This document shows, piece after piece, positions 29,462-40,080 of a DNA stretch of 64,000 bases. Positions within the stretch are counted from its first letter, which is position 1, and the number at the start of each line of letters is the position of its first letter. This DNA comes from Aurantiochytrium sp. KH105 (taxonomy: Eukaryota; Sar; Bigyra; Thraustochytrida; Thraustochytriidae). The notes under the pieces are model-generated. The model made no database searches, was not told the DNA's origin, and saw nothing but the letters and a program-made list of their open reading frames with translations. The translations under genes and the position numbers were made by a program. The DNA is taken from the NCBI GenBank assembly GCA_003116975.1, contig BGKB01000186.1, positions 62,001-126,000 of the forward strand, given 5' to 3'.

Positions 29462-32400
29462 ATGGTAAGCTCCGCACCTGCTTTTCTGGACGCGGCAATT
29501 AGCGGCACAAAGAAGGGCGAGATGATGCAGGACCATCAACAGCAAGAACCAGAGGTCGCCCCACCCACCGAGGGATCTCAAGACCGCCCCGTCTCCCCAT
29601 CGGGCAGCGGGAGCGCCGGCTATTCCTCGGACAGCAGTGCTGACCCCGTGGATGTGTCCAAGCTGGATCCGGCGACGCTAAAGGCGCGTATCAAGGCGCA
29701 AGTGGAATATTACTTTAGTCAGCAGAACCTCAACCAGGATGCCTACATGCTCTCGCAGATGGACAGCGAGGGGTACATTCCGGTATCTGTCATTGCCTCG
29801 TTTCGCAAGGTGCGCAAGCTGACCGAGAGCGAGGATGCTATTGTGCAAGCCATCTCTGATAGCTCTGTGTGCGAGCTTAGCGAAGATGGAACCAAAATTA
29901 AGACTTTGTGGAAACGTCCGGCCCGTACCACCATCATTCTCAGGGAAGTGTCCGAGGAAGCAAAGGAAGAGGATATCCATTCTCTCTTTAGTGACACCCA
30001 GTTCTCTGTCGTCTCTGTACGTAGCGAGGTCGGCAACTCATGGTTCGTCACGATGGAGACTGAAGACGAGGCCAAGGACGCCATCATTCACCTCATCGGC
30101 AAGTCCTTGCACGGCCAGGCCGTCAAGGCACGGCTCAAGTCGGAGGCGATTCGCCCATTACCAAATGTTGTCCAGCCTGGCGCATATGGCGCGGTCCCCC
30201 CGGGGGCTTACGCACCATACGCATATCAGTATGGCAACATGATGAATTATCCTCAGGGCTGGGGATACCAGGTACGTGTCAGTCAATTCAACGCGCATGG
30301 ACTTTTGGCATTGCGTGTCGGTCCAAGGAAAAGCAGAGAGTGAGGTCTATCGGGAAGATGTGGGAAGTGGAGTTTCTGTGTGGGCGGAGTAGTAAGGGTG
30401 TCTTGGTTGGCATGGACGCCGTGGTCGCTTGATAGTGGTCAATTCCCTATGATTCTCATATGTGAACAATCTCCGACTCGCTGTGACGAATAAAACTTTC
30501 GTTCTAATGAGGGATCCACGTGTATTTGCGGGGGCGGGAGAGGAGGTGTGTCTTGGTTGGTTGGCATTGACGCCGAGGTCGCTTGATTGTGGTCGATTCC
30601 CTATGATTCTCATATGTGAACAATCTCCGACTCGCTGTGACGAATAAAACTTTCGTTCTAATGAGGGATCCACAATCATGTTTCCACCAAGACACTATTA
30701 GCCATAATTGTTGCCAGCCAAACATAGTGCAAGAGGGAGGAAGAGAGAGGGTGAGAGGTTGTTGTTTGTGTTCGAAAAAACGAAATGATCTGTTCACTAA
30801 CGAAACGTGACTGATGGCTATCACGCCAACAAAAAAAACTTCAAACTACAGGTGGATCCATCGCAGGCACAGCAGATGGGAAGCGGAAACGCGAACGCGG
30901 GCTCTACAAACCGATCAAACCGTTCTATGTCTGCAAAGTTCTCCAACTCAAGTGGACAGCGACAGGGTCGCGGCGTCGGAAACGATCGCCGACGTGCGTC
31001 TGCGAGTGGAGCAAGCAACTCGACCGGGTCTGGTTCCCAGTTCGGGAATGAGGGCCAGACCTACCCGTACGCATCGGGTCCCGGGTCGCGCGGAGGGTCG
31101 CGCCGTCCCGGGGCTGCTGGCACCGGACAGAATCGCAAGAAGTCTACCAAGGGACCAAGCAACGCACAGCAAGGTCCTGGCTCCAAACGTCAGGCTGCAG
31201 CTCCAGCCAAGCCCCCCGTGTTTAAGCCGCAGGATTTTCCTTCGCTTTCTGGCAAGGCCGCGTCTTTGGTCGCCAAGAAAGCTGAAGAAGAGGCTGATGT
31301 CAAGAGCAGCGCCTCGGATGCTGCCATCGCCGTTTCGCAAGACACCGAGCAAGAGCAGGTACGTGCAGAAAGAGAGGGAGGGCGAGCGAAGAGGGGAGGA
31401 GAGAGAGTCTTTTTTGGAGGGGAGGAGGCGAGATGTCTCTTTCGTCTTTGCTTTTTTTTTTTGCAATGGCGGCCGTTTGCCTTAATCGATCCCAGGTGAC
31501 GATGCGAAATACTCGCGCTTTTCCTGATTCGATGTGAAGTCACAGTATTTACTTTCACAGTTTGACCGATGGGATCGATTTGTCTCGGCACGCTCAGCAA
31601 TAAAGAGAAGGGGTTGTTTGGGGGAGGTGGTCATGCTGGGTTTTGATGAGGCGATTTCTGAAGCGACTGTATTTGGACTGACATTTTTCCGCGTCATGCA
31701 TGCATTCTTGGGTGATCTTCTTTCTTTACAGGGATCCGAGACGACATCCTCCAACAAGAGCAGTTGGGCTGCAGCTGTTGCCAAGGCGCCACCAGCGCAA
31801 CCTGTCCAGACGTCCAAGAAGGAGGCCAGCACTCCTTCCTCAGAAAAGGAGCCGTCTGCTGGTGCCGCAAGCCAGGCGTCACAACAAGCCTCGCAGCCCG
31901 AGGCTTCTTCGCGCTCGGACGAATCATCCGCTCGCGTTGCCTCAAACGCTGAACAAGCCGAGCAAAATGCGGAGCCCAAGGTGGAGCCTGCGGCGCAAAC
32001 TATCGCCCCTGCCGCGGACTCGAATTTGCGAAATGGTGTCGACAAGCCTGCAGCGGAGCGACCCAAGCGTGGCTGGGAGAAGCCAGGCGTGACGACCGTC
32101 AAGGCCAAAGTTTCTGACGTCAAGGACATTGTCACTGACGTAATTGACCAGGTTGATGCCACTGTGAAGCAGAACGCCGCCTCCAAGGCGGACGAGGGTG
32201 CTGGCCAGCAGCAAAAAGCGGCTCAGGCTGAGCCCGCGTTGGCCAACGGCAGCGGTGCGGCCAAGGCGGACACGAGCTCGAACGCAAGTGTCGCTGACGA
32301 GACCAAGTCGCAGTCCTCCTCGGCCGGGGCCTCGTCAGGCGGCTGGGGACAGAAAAAGTCTTTTGCTGATATTATCAAGTCCAAGTCCAAGCCGGCTTTG

Positions 32401-32538
32401 CAGCCTGCTGCGCCTGCCCCTTCTGCTTCCAGCTCGAGCTCTGCCCCGCATGCTACCAAGTCTGGCGCTTTTGGTAGTGCCGGCAACCTCTCTACGCAGG
32501 GGAGCAAGGCGGAGAGCGCGAGCTGGCGATCGAAATGA
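29462..32538 (+). CDS. La-related protein (LARP4-like), three exons
   Basis: Exons 29462-30271, 30852-31358 and 31732-32538 join in phase 0 to give 707 residues. Both introns start GTACGTG and end in CAG. A La motif lies at about 65-150 (YYFSQQNLNQDAYMLSQ, GYIPVSVIASFRKVRKL), followed by an RRM-like domain at 153-226. This is the La module that binds RNA 3' ends or poly(A). The rest is Gly/Arg/Ser- and Ala/Ser-rich and disordered, with short conserved islands FKPQDFPSLSG and SSWAAAVAK. It probably acts in cytoplasmic mRNA stability or translation (family knowledge). If intron 1 is retained, a stop at 30341-30343 gives a 293-residue form with only the La module. Confidence 0.88.
30272..30851 (+). 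other. Intron 1 of the LARP gene
   Basis: 580 nt, GT-AG. It contains a directly repeated block of about 120 bp and two AATAAA hexamers (30489-30494 and 30643-30648), one per copy. Confidence 0.85.
30398..30673. repeat. Direct duplication inside LARP intron 1
   Basis: Copy A is 30398-30519 and copy B is 30548-30673. The right-hand 75-80 bases are essentially identical; the left parts differ by a few substitutions and a 4-base insertion. The period is about 150-154 bp. Confidence 0.93.
31359..31731 (+). other. Intron 2 of the LARP gene
   Basis: 373 nt with donor GTACGTG and a pyrimidine-rich acceptor ending TTTACAG. Reading frames on both sides join without a shift. Confidence 0.85.
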
Positions 32539-32863
32539 GTACCCAATTTTGTCCGAGCCCCTCTTCCTTTCGGCTCAACAACTTTTAAGGGCGTGCTGCT
32601 GTCACGCGATGTATGCAGACAAGCTGACAGTCGACAGTCAAGCAAGCAAGTAAGCATGAGTGAATGAATGAGCGCGTCTGCGCGCGAATGAGCAGATAGG
32701 ATCTTTTATGAAAAGCCCGGGCATCAGTCTTTGTTGAACAGCAGCAATTATTACTATTTGCCACGCCATATGAATATCTTAAGCATGGTGCCTTCACGCG
32801 AGATATGACTCTCTTTCTATACATAGACGGGGTGGTAATTAGCAAGCACATCCTTCCGTCCAT
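32539..32863. other. Convergent intergenic region, LARP and HIT gene 3' ends
   Basis: 325 bp, more A/T-rich than the coding DNA, presumably both 3' UTRs. Nothing else seen. Confidence 0.5.
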
Positions 32864-33484
32864 TTATATGCGCGAGCGGAGTTCCTTGAGCACAGCGCTA
32901 CCGTCGGCAAAAAAGAAAGGGATCCCAAATTTGACCTTGCCACGAAAGCTTGACTTGCCTGCAAGACAGTGCATGTGCAGATGTTCAATCGAGTTGTATG
33001 GCGGAATGTGAAAGCCGAAGCGCCAGCTCGACTCGTCTCCCGGGGCGCCGACAGCACGCAGCGCTTCGCGACCCGCATCGAGCATTTCCTCCATCAAGTC
33101 AGCGTCATGCTTCGTGTATTCAAGCGACTTGACGTTTGCGATGGGCGTTCGCGGGAGCACGAGAAGGTGGTGTTCAACCGCAGGAAACTTGTCTTGGATA
33201 ACCACCAGCTTATCGGTTTGAAGTACCACGCGCTCTTGGCCCTCGCTCCATTCTGCGACGGTTGTCTCTACCAGACGTCGGAAAAGGCAGTCTGGCGAGC
33301 TCTCCCGCTTCTCATCGGCCCTGAAGAGCGCAGACCGCTCTGTCGTCGCGGCGCCGCCGAAGAGCGCCTCATACGGGGGCGGTCGGAATATCCTACACGT
33401 GGCCAGTGCCAGGAAGAGCGTGCGCCAGCGATCGCGCTCGCGCGTCTCCTCTGACCGCGTGCCGCTGCTCGACGCCCCCGCCAT
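32864..33484 (-). CDS. HIT-family protein, HINT3-like nucleotide hydrolase
   Basis: 206 residues from the ATG at 33484; the frame is open for 67 further codons upstream, but those look like leader and the chosen ATG has A at -3 and G at +4. The HIT domain (about 75-200) shows VLQTDKLVVIQDKFPAVEHH, LLVLPRTPIANV and the triad region PPYNSIEHLHMHCL, where HLHMH is the His-x-His-x-His motif. The spacing and the C-terminal helix SAVLKELR resemble HINT3 rather than FHIT or DcpS. HINT proteins hydrolyse AMP-lysine and similar phosphoramidates through the last triad His. It is tail-to-tail with the LARP gene. Confidence 0.9.
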   Translation of the reverse strand: MAGASSSGTRSEETRERDRWRTLFLALATCRIFRPPPYEALFGGAATTERSALFRADEKRESSPDCLFRRLVETTVAEWSEGQERVVLQTDKLVVIQDKFPAVEHHLLVLPRTPIANVKSLEYTKHDADLMEEMLDAGREALRAVGAPGDESSWRFGFHIPPYNSIEHLHMHCLAGKSSFRGKVKFGIPFFFADGSAVLKELRSRI

Positions 33485-33868
33485 CCTTTCGTCGTGTGCA
33501 CGCGACAGCGGAGAGCGTTTGTTGTTGCGAGTTCGCTTGCCATGGACAGAGATGCCAAAAAAAGAGCGACTGATTACATTCGAAAAAGATTGGCAGTGAG
33601 CAAGGCAAATAAAGACAATGTATAGGCAAGCTGCGAAGACATCTTGGTTATACACACAAACACGAGAAGCTGAGCCTAATTTCAACGAACGAACGAACGA
33701 ACGAACGAGCGCACGAACGAGCGCACGAACGAGCGCACGAACGTTCGCACGAACGATCTAATTGTGAGAAAGATTGAAGCGATACTGCGACAAGCAGAAG
33801 CGATCATTTCCCAACCCTCATGGGAAAAACTCTTTCTCTTCTTTTGACTGTTGTGAGAAAGGATGATT
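33485..33868. other. Upstream region of the HIT gene
   Basis: 384 bp between the HIT start and the channel stop. It includes a (CGAA)n tract and a 12-bp repeat (33685-33744). No gene. Confidence 0.5.
33685..33744. repeat. (CGAA)n followed by a 12-bp repeat
   Basis: About six CGAA units, then three copies of gcgcacgaacga. Confidence 0.88.
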
Positions 33869-35707
33869 TTACATTTGAGGTGCACGCGTACCACCCTCGG
33901 CGGTCTGAGCAGCAACGCGCGGGTCGCTCGACTTCATATCTTGCTGAAGATGTCTATGCGCCTGCTCCTTGAAGGCAACAAGCTTGCTCGAGTATACAAG
34001 CCGCGCAAGACCGCCCCGAACAACGCGCTGAATGCGCAAGACTGCCTGCAGAATATCTGCCTCGAGCTCCTCGTCGGAGCGCACGAACCAGGAGCTGTAG
34101 CGTCCGAGCATCCCGGAAACAAGCTCTTCCCTGAACTTGCGCTCGAGCATTCGCACATCATGCCATAGTTTCTCGCGACGGGAGTCAATAACACGCTGCA
34201 GTTGACGTTGTAAGATCGCTTCGCGAAGTAGGCTGCGCTCCCGAAGACTTGAAATGCCCTGATCGTCCAAAGCACGAAGTCCTTCCACAAGGGCGTTGGC
34301 AGGCTCGAGATCTTCACGCATCAATGCCTTAAGAGAGGAAGAGTCTTCGGCTTGGCCTGTCTTGGGCGCACTTCCCTTGATGACGACTCTTGCACTGTTC
34401 TGAACCCTTGTGCCGAGAAAGCCTTCACTAGGCATCGCAGACAGAGCCGGGAGCGCACGCTTTCGCTGTTTCTCGCGCGCACGTTGCTGGTGTCGTTTGC
34501 GGAGCTTTACGAGCTCGACGTACTCGACCTCAAAGTGTGTGGTGAAAATGGAGACCGGGAGTGCAAGAATAAGCACCCCAATAATAAGCGCCGCAACGCC
34601 GACGATTCTTCCCAGGGTCGACTCAGGCGTCACATCGCCATAGCCAACAGTCGTCATGGTAATGACTGACCAATACATGCCATCAAAGAGACTTTGAAAA
34701 TCGCGGCGCACGCCTTGCGCATCGACGTAAGCCGTGCCATCAAAGACTCCTCTCTCTGCGAAAAAGATGAGGCCCGCAATAATGATCACGTGAACGCAGG
34801 CTGCCAAAAATCCGAGGCTAAGTGGGAAGATTGCATTGGTAAAGGCGTTCACGTACAGTCTCATCCACCCCATATAACGCGAGAGCTTAAAAACGCGCGC
34901 AACACGCATGAGGCGCGCAACGCGTAAGGCTTGCGGGCTTCCGATGCGATCTGCAAGGACGAGGTCGAGATAGAATGGAAGAATGGCGGCCAGATCGATG
35001 ATATTGAGCGGCGTTCTCATAAAACGAAGACGCTCGCGTGAGCAGAGAAATCGTAAAAGAAGCTCGACCGTAAAGCAGGACACAGATACGAGCTCCACAA
35101 TACGAAACGCACGTTGCGCCCCATCCCACGTCGCAACATGAGGAACGGTCTCCATGCAATAGCTCGTGACCGATGCAAGGACAAGTAGAATGTTGGCCAC
35201 ACTTAGCGCACCCGCCGCTGGGGACGACCCGGGGTCTTCAAGCGTAGCAATAAGAACTTCGCGCGTCTGTGCGCAGGAGAGCTTGAGCTTGCGGCGAGGG
35301 CCACGATTTTTGTGGAAAAATACATTCTCGAGCGACCCTCCTTGACGCGCGAGGTGCATAAAGACGACGAATTCCTTTTCTTGGATCTCGCCATCGCGCT
35401 CGACGTCCACGAGAGCGACCCAATCTTCCATTTCGATGATTGACTCGGTTTCGATGCCCAGAACTTGCCTTAGACTGAAGATTTCTTCGACCGTGACGGA
35501 ACCTGTTTTGTCGTGATCAGCCTTTGCAAAAAGACGAGAGAATGCGCTCTTCGTGTGCTGGTCAATGTGCGCGAGCGTCCGATCGATATCGATTGGAGCC
35601 TGTTTAAAAGCGATGCTGCCGCGTACCCAAGCATCCTCCTCGAGTCGCTGTCGCAACCGTACGCGAGCCCGCGTTGGCTGACGATTTCGGTCAACGAGGG
35701 GCGGCAT
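33869..35707 (-). CDS. Voltage-gated potassium channel with N-terminal EF-hands and a C-terminal IQ motif
   Basis: 612 residues. EF-hand 1 has a canonical loop DHDKTGSVTVEE (64-75); a second loop DVERDGEIQEKE at 101-112 is also plausible. Six membrane segments follow: S1 about 165-187, S2 203-221, S3 232-250, and S4 around 261-277 with regularly spaced arginines (RVARLMRVARVFKLSR). The pore helix carries the K+ selectivity filter TTVGYGD (352-358), and S6 is at about 368-392. The cytosolic tail contains charged helices and an IQ calmodulin-binding motif IQRVVRGGLAR from 559. It should form a tetrameric plasma-membrane K+ channel, with calcium input possible at both ends (inference). The protein lacks a T1 domain. 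Confidence 0.92.
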   Translation of the reverse strand: MPPLVDRNRQPTRARVRLRQRLEEDAWVRGSIAFKQAPIDIDRTLAHIDQHTKSAFSRLFAKADHDKTGSVTVEEIFSLRQVLGIETESIIEMEDWVALVDVERDGEIQEKEFVVFMHLARQGGSLENVFFHKNRGPRRKLKLSCAQTREVLIATLEDPGSSPAAGALSVANILLVLASVTSYCMETVPHVATWDGAQRAFRIVELVSVSCFTVELLLRFLCSRERLRFMRTPLNIIDLAAILPFYLDLVLADRIGSPQALRVARLMRVARVFKLSRYMGWMRLYVNAFTNAIFPLSLGFLAACVHVIIIAGLIFFAERGVFDGTAYVDAQGVRRDFQSLFDGMYWSVITMTTVGYGDVTPESTLGRIVGVAALIIGVLILALPVSIFTTHFEVEYVELVKLRKRHQQRAREKQRKRALPALSAMPSEGFLGTRVQNSARVVIKGSAPKTGQAEDSSSLKALMREDLEPANALVEGLRALDDQGISSLRERSLLREAILQRQLQRVIDSRREKLWHDVRMLERKFREELVSGMLGRYSSWFVRSDEELEADILQAVLRIQRVVRGGLARLVYSSKLVAFKEQAHRHLQQDMKSSDPRVAAQTAEGGTRAPQM

Positions 35708-36308
35708 TGTTTGCTTACTTGGTAGAGAAAATGGTGACTGCCTTTTTGCCTACAGAATGTTGTGCGAGGACGTGAACAAGTGACGTGTCTTTCCCCTGAT
35801 AAAAAACAGAATCCTTCCTGATGCTGGTTTTCTTGCGTATATTTCGCGTGTCTATTTATTTCGCCTACACGACATGAAAGAAATTGTATTGAGCGTGAGG
35901 CATGGATGGGGGCGTTTTGTGGACTCCGCTTTGCTCAGCCAAGCCGATCCACGTCGAGCTCAGCACGTACACCGACTGACCTCGCACGATGGCAACCAGC
36001 CCGGCGGCCGTCCTTACGAGGCGTCTCCACTCTGACACCCAGCTAGCTCGTACGCAGTCAGCAGATCTCTCTCGCTCGCTGGCGGCCCCTCCCATCACTC
36101 GCTTCCTTCGCCGGCACCCCCGCCGCCGCCGCCGCCGCCGCCGCACGTGCCGCGCCGCCGCCAACGGATACCTTAAACCGAGGATATCCTCGCCCTGGCC
36201 TTAGATGGGAACGCGGGGCACGCACGCGCGCAGCTGTGCAATCGACGATCGCCTGGTTGATGGATCGATCGATCGACCGTCTCGCGTGCACGTCGTACAG
36301 ACCCCGAA

Positions 36309-36343
<35 letters not shown>

Positions 36344-36575
36344 GCCGCCCGGCTTCCCGCGCCCGCCCGCGCCCGCCCGCGCCCGCTCGCGCGAGCCGCC
36401 GCCGCGTGCTCTCTTTGGCGCTCGCGGTCCGAGGGAGGGAGGGAGGGAGGGAGGGGCCCGTGCCGGCCGGCGAGGTCGACCCCGTGCCGCGCGCGGGGCC
36501 TGTACGTGTGAGCGGCGCTGCTCGCGCGCGCGGAGAGGGACGCGGACGGAGGACGAACGAGGAGCGGTCGGCGCG
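35708..36575. promoter_or_regulatory. Divergent promoter region between the K+ channel and PRP19
   Basis: 868 bp between divergent starts, with (GCC)n tracts at 36118-36144 and 36308-36344 and a GGGA run at 36431-36452. No gene seen. Confidence 0.5.
36308..36344. repeat. (GCC)n trinucleotide repeat
   Basis: Twelve GCC units, 230 bp upstream of PRP19. A shorter tract lies at 36118-36144. Confidence 0.92.
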
Positions 36576-38093
36576 ATGTCCTTCTGCGCCATCTCCGGGA
36601 ATGTGGTGTCGGAGCCCGTCTTCGCGCCCAAGACAGGGCTCATCTACGAGGAGCGCCTCCTGCACAAGGCGCTCGAGGCCGAGGGCGGCAAATGCCCCGT
36701 GACTGGCGTGGAGCTCGACCCGGAAAAGGACCTGTACAAGGTCAAGACAAGCCAAGTGACGATGCCGCGACCACCGCAGAGCAGCTCGTTCCCGACCATT
36801 CTGTCGACGCTTCAAAGCGAGTGGGATAGCCTGCTCTTGGAGCAAGTTAACCTTCGCAAGGAGCTCCTCGAGACGCGCAAGGACCTCGCGACTGCTCTCT
36901 ATGAGCGCGAGGCCGCGGGCGCCGTAATTGCACGTCTCATGTCGGAGAACAAGCAGCTCAAGGAGGACCTCCAACGCGCGGGCGGTGCCGCTGCCATGGA
37001 CACGGACAACGAGAACGGCAGGCTTGGGGCGCTGATTCGGGCCACAGCCGATGAGCTGCAAAACATTCGCACCGCGTGGAAACCGCCCAAGCCAGGCGAT
37101 GGCAACCTCGCCGACCTTAAAAAGGACGGTGGCTCATGGGCCAAACAGCGATCGCTCAACCCGCACAAGGCAAGCAAACCTGGTGTAACCTGCGTCGCCG
37201 TCGATGAGTTCAGTATCAAACGGGGCGTGCAACCCACAAACATTGTTGCTTCAGGCGGCGTGGACGGCGAGATCAAGCTCATCGACGCGCGCGAGGGCCA
37301 GATCCTTGCGACCCCGGGCCGCCACAAGGGCCGCGTGAATGATGTATGCATGAACACTGCTGCCGGAGTCATCGTGTCTGCGTCGACGGACAAGAACGTC
37401 CACGTGTACACTGGCGATATCGCCGAACCGACTTCCTTTGAGCTCAAGAACACGCTCAAGCTCCACGCAAAGGGCGTCGAGTGCGCGCGTCTTCACCCGA
37501 GCAACAAGGTCCTCCTGACGGTGGGTAGTGATAGCTTTTGGACGGTGACGAGTCTGGAGAGTGGAAACGCTGAGCTCAAGAATGCCGAGGACGAGAACCT
37601 CTACTGCGCGCAATGGCACCCGGACGGTCGCCTCTTTGCCGTGGCAGGAGCGGCAGGCAAAATTTCAGTGTACAACGCCATTTCTGATCCTGGCAAGGGA
37701 CCCATTGTGGAGCCCATGGACCACGGCGACGTCGTGAAGCGTATCGCCTTTTCCGAGAATGGCTACCTTCTTGCCTCGGCCGGTGAGGATGGCCAGGTGC
37801 GCATTTGGGATTTGCGAACCGTGCAAGAGACTAGCTCGCAGAGGTTCGAGTCTACCCCCGCGGCCATCGCTTTTGACGCGTCAGGGAGCTACCTTGCCGT
37901 TGGCGAGGAAAGCGGCGCCGTCACGATTTTGGGCAAGCCGCCCAAGAAGAAGAAGAAGGACCCCTGGGCGCCTGTTGTCCAGCTCTACGACCATAAAATG
38001 CCTATTACGGGTCTTGTTTTCTCGGCAAATGCACGTTCGCTCTGGGTTTCCTCTTTGGACCGCACGCTCAACGAATACGCCGCGCAAGCTTGA
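36576..38093 (+). CDS. PRP19: Pre-mRNA-processing factor 19, U-box E3 ubiquitin ligase
   Basis: 505 residues, the normal family length. An N-terminal U-box (1-57; CAISGNVVSEPVFAPKTGLI, KCPVTGVELD) is followed by the Prp19 segment and tetramerising coiled coil (about 65-135, SSFPTILSTLQSEWDSLLLE) and a WD40 propeller (about 200-505) with typical repeats such as LLASAGEDGQVRIWDLR. PRP19 is the scaffold of the NineTeen complex, which activates the spliceosome and ubiquitinates splicing and DNA-damage proteins. The ATG at 36576 is set by the U-box start. Single exon. It converges with the DUF2254 gene 225 bp downstream. Confidence 0.96.
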   Translation: MSFCAISGNVVSEPVFAPKTGLIYEERLLHKALEAEGGKCPVTGVELDPEKDLYKVKTSQVTMPRPPQSSSFPTILSTLQSEWDSLLLEQVNLRKELLETRKDLATALYEREAAGAVIARLMSENKQLKEDLQRAGGAAAMDTDNENGRLGALIRATADELQNIRTAWKPPKPGDGNLADLKKDGGSWAKQRSLNPHKASKPGVTCVAVDEFSIKRGVQPTNIVASGGVDGEIKLIDAREGQILATPGRHKGRVNDVCMNTAAGVIVSASTDKNVHVYTGDIAEPTSFELKNTLKLHAKGVECARLHPSNKVLLTVGSDSFWTVTSLESGNAELKNAEDENLYCAQWHPDGRLFAVAGAAGKISVYNAISDPGKGPIVEPMDHGDVVKRIAFSENGYLLASAGEDGQVRIWDLRTVQETSSQRFESTPAAIAFDASGSYLAVGEESGAVTILGKPPKKKKKDPWAPVVQLYDHKMPITGLVFSANARSLWVSSLDRTLNEYAAQA

Positions 38094-38318
38094 GTACTTT
38101 TCCACAATTGTCTTTTGAGCGCGCAGCTTGTGAAACTTTCGTGATGAATGATCTTCATCACTATACCATGCTTTTATTCCCATTTTCGTAAAAATCGACA
38201 GATTACTTTTTTCTGAAACTTTCTGCAAAGCGAACTTTTTTCGGAGGTTGAAGTGGGATGAGAAGAGACTACAAAGTATCAACAAAGAGAATTGTACTTA
38301 CAAAAAATTCTAAGATTT

Positions 38319-39998
38319 TTAGACAAGAGTGGTGAGATTAGAAATGCCGTCCACGATGGCAGCGACGGGCTCAGGAACGCTCGGGGGAACAATGTCGTAT
38401 ACCTGCGGCCTTCCATTTCCGTTCTCGTCGTCTTCCTCCTCCTGGCCCTCGAGAACCTCGTCATTGTGATGCTTCGGGTCCTCATCCTCGGGCACGCGGG
38501 CCGAAGTCGCTGTTTCGATGAGGTGCAGCGCATGTTCGTAGACTTCGTAAATGGTGCTGTACTCAACACTGCTCGTGCCAAATGTATCTTGAGCACAAAG
38601 CTCCCACTGCGCAAGATGCTCTTTGATGACGTCTGCGCGGTTTTGGCGGCGGACGCGCGCCGCAATGGCGCCGATATCGCCAAGAAAGTACATGGCACGA
38701 CGTACGACGCTGGCGTCGCTGCTTCCATAGCAGCGAATCGACTCCATCGAAATCGAAAGCAGATAAGGAAATCCGCGCACAGGCCCGACAAGCCGCACGC
38801 GACCTTCATCGTCTTTAGCAACGTTTCTCGAGAATGCAGAAATGGTGAGACGGCTGAACACGACACTTAGCGAGTCCATCGCCTGGATTGCGGTCTGAGG
38901 ATCGTTGACTCCCGGAGACAGCGCGCGCGTTGCAATATCGGCCAATTGCTGTACGCCGAGAGAAACATCGTTCTCGCGTGCTCTCGATGCCGATAGCATG
39001 ACCCCGTCATTTGCGAGCTTCCACAGCACGCGCGCAATGTGGTTCTTGGCGTCTCCCGCGCGTTGGGAGTCGGCAACATGGGTTTTCATGCTGCCTTCAA
39101 AGGGCGACTTATTGCTCTCCTTGGGGTGCGAGTCATTAATGCGCCTTTCGAGAGCCTCGGAGTCCCCGTCGCGGGGCCAGACCCAGGCAATCAGTGTCCC
39201 TTCTGTGACGAACTCTCCGTTGTGACAGGAGTAGCGAATGATTACATCAAGTTCCAGAGCGCGGTTCAAGATTTTATCGAGACAAAATGCAGTCACGTAG
39301 CCGCTACTGTCTGCGAGCGCGCGATGTGCGCCGGGAGGGACGTGTGGAAGTTCCATTTCCTCGTCCGACTCCTCGAGAAGTCGCAGCCGCAGAACTGCAT
39401 TCCAGGCGGACGCAGAGGCTTTGACGAGGATGTTTTCGAGGCGCAAACTGTTAACAAAGTACTGGATAAAGTAAACGAAGGTGCACATGACTGCTGCCAC
39501 GTGCAAGCCGAGAACATTCATCGCAATAATGGGGACGAACTCTTCGGAATGATCCGATTCTTGGATGGTGTTGGCGCGCGTGACAAAGCAGTAGCACCAG
39601 GTCGACAGCGTCACAGCAAAGGATAGCTTGGAAATCGGATCTTTGAGAAAGTTGTCGAGCAGACGCGGCGATAGGTTCGTCGATGCCATGTTGAGCGCCA
39701 CGACACTGAGCGAGAACGTCAAGGTCGCGATGCTGATGCAGGCACCAGACACCATCGACAAGAGGTCATTTGCGTCCGATGCGCTTCCGTTCCAGATGAG
39801 CACGCACGCATGACAATCTTGCGGGCTCAGCTCGAACGCAGTGTCCGGATCAATGAAGATGGACGCGTAGCACATGAGTGCGGCCAGTGCGGCGTTGAGC
39901 ACCATGGAGATGAGCGGGAGCAGGTAGAACGTCGTCGTCAGGCTGTGCAGGATGTTCGACAGCTGCGGCCTCCATTTCGGCAGCACGCCAGACCCCAT
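38319..39998 (-). CDS. DUF2254-family membrane protein
   Basis: 559 residues from the ATG at 39998; the frame stays open upstream only through a pentanucleotide repeat (Gly-Lys-Ala-Arg-Gln units), which I treat as leader. Four membrane segments are seen at about 20-48, 80-101, 122-140 and 157-180. Between the second and third lies the block ALNMASTNLSPRLLDNFLKD, the hallmark of bacterial DUF2254 proteins, followed by a large soluble C-terminal part (about 200-540) with a conserved ALSPGVNDPQTAIQAMDSL motif. The function is not established for the family. DUF2254 is known mainly from bacteria, so this may be an old transfer (inference). Base composition and context are like the neighbours. Confidence 0.82.
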   Translation of the reverse strand: MGSGVLPKWRPQLSNILHSLTTTFYLLPLISMVLNAALAALMCYASIFIDPDTAFELSPQDCHACVLIWNGSASDANDLLSMVSGACISIATLTFSLSVVALNMASTNLSPRLLDNFLKDPISKLSFAVTLSTWCYCFVTRANTIQESDHSEEFVPIIAMNVLGLHVAAVMCTFVYFIQYFVNSLRLENILVKASASAWNAVLRLRLLEESDEEMELPHVPPGAHRALADSSGYVTAFCLDKILNRALELDVIIRYSCHNGEFVTEGTLIAWVWPRDGDSEALERRINDSHPKESNKSPFEGSMKTHVADSQRAGDAKNHIARVLWKLANDGVMLSASRARENDVSLGVQQLADIATRALSPGVNDPQTAIQAMDSLSVVFSRLTISAFSRNVAKDDEGRVRLVGPVRGFPYLLSISMESIRCYGSSDASVVRRAMYFLGDIGAIAARVRRQNRADVIKEHLAQWELCAQDTFGTSSVEYSTIYEVYEHALHLIETATSARVPEDEDPKHHNDEVLEGQEEEDDENGNGRPQVYDIVPPSVPEPVAAIVDGISNLTTLV

Positions 39999-40080
39999 CT
40001 TGGCTTGGCTATTCGTAGCTTCGTTGAGGCCTTGCTTGCTTGGTGGCTTGCTTGGTGGCTTGCTTGCTTGCCTGCAAGCT

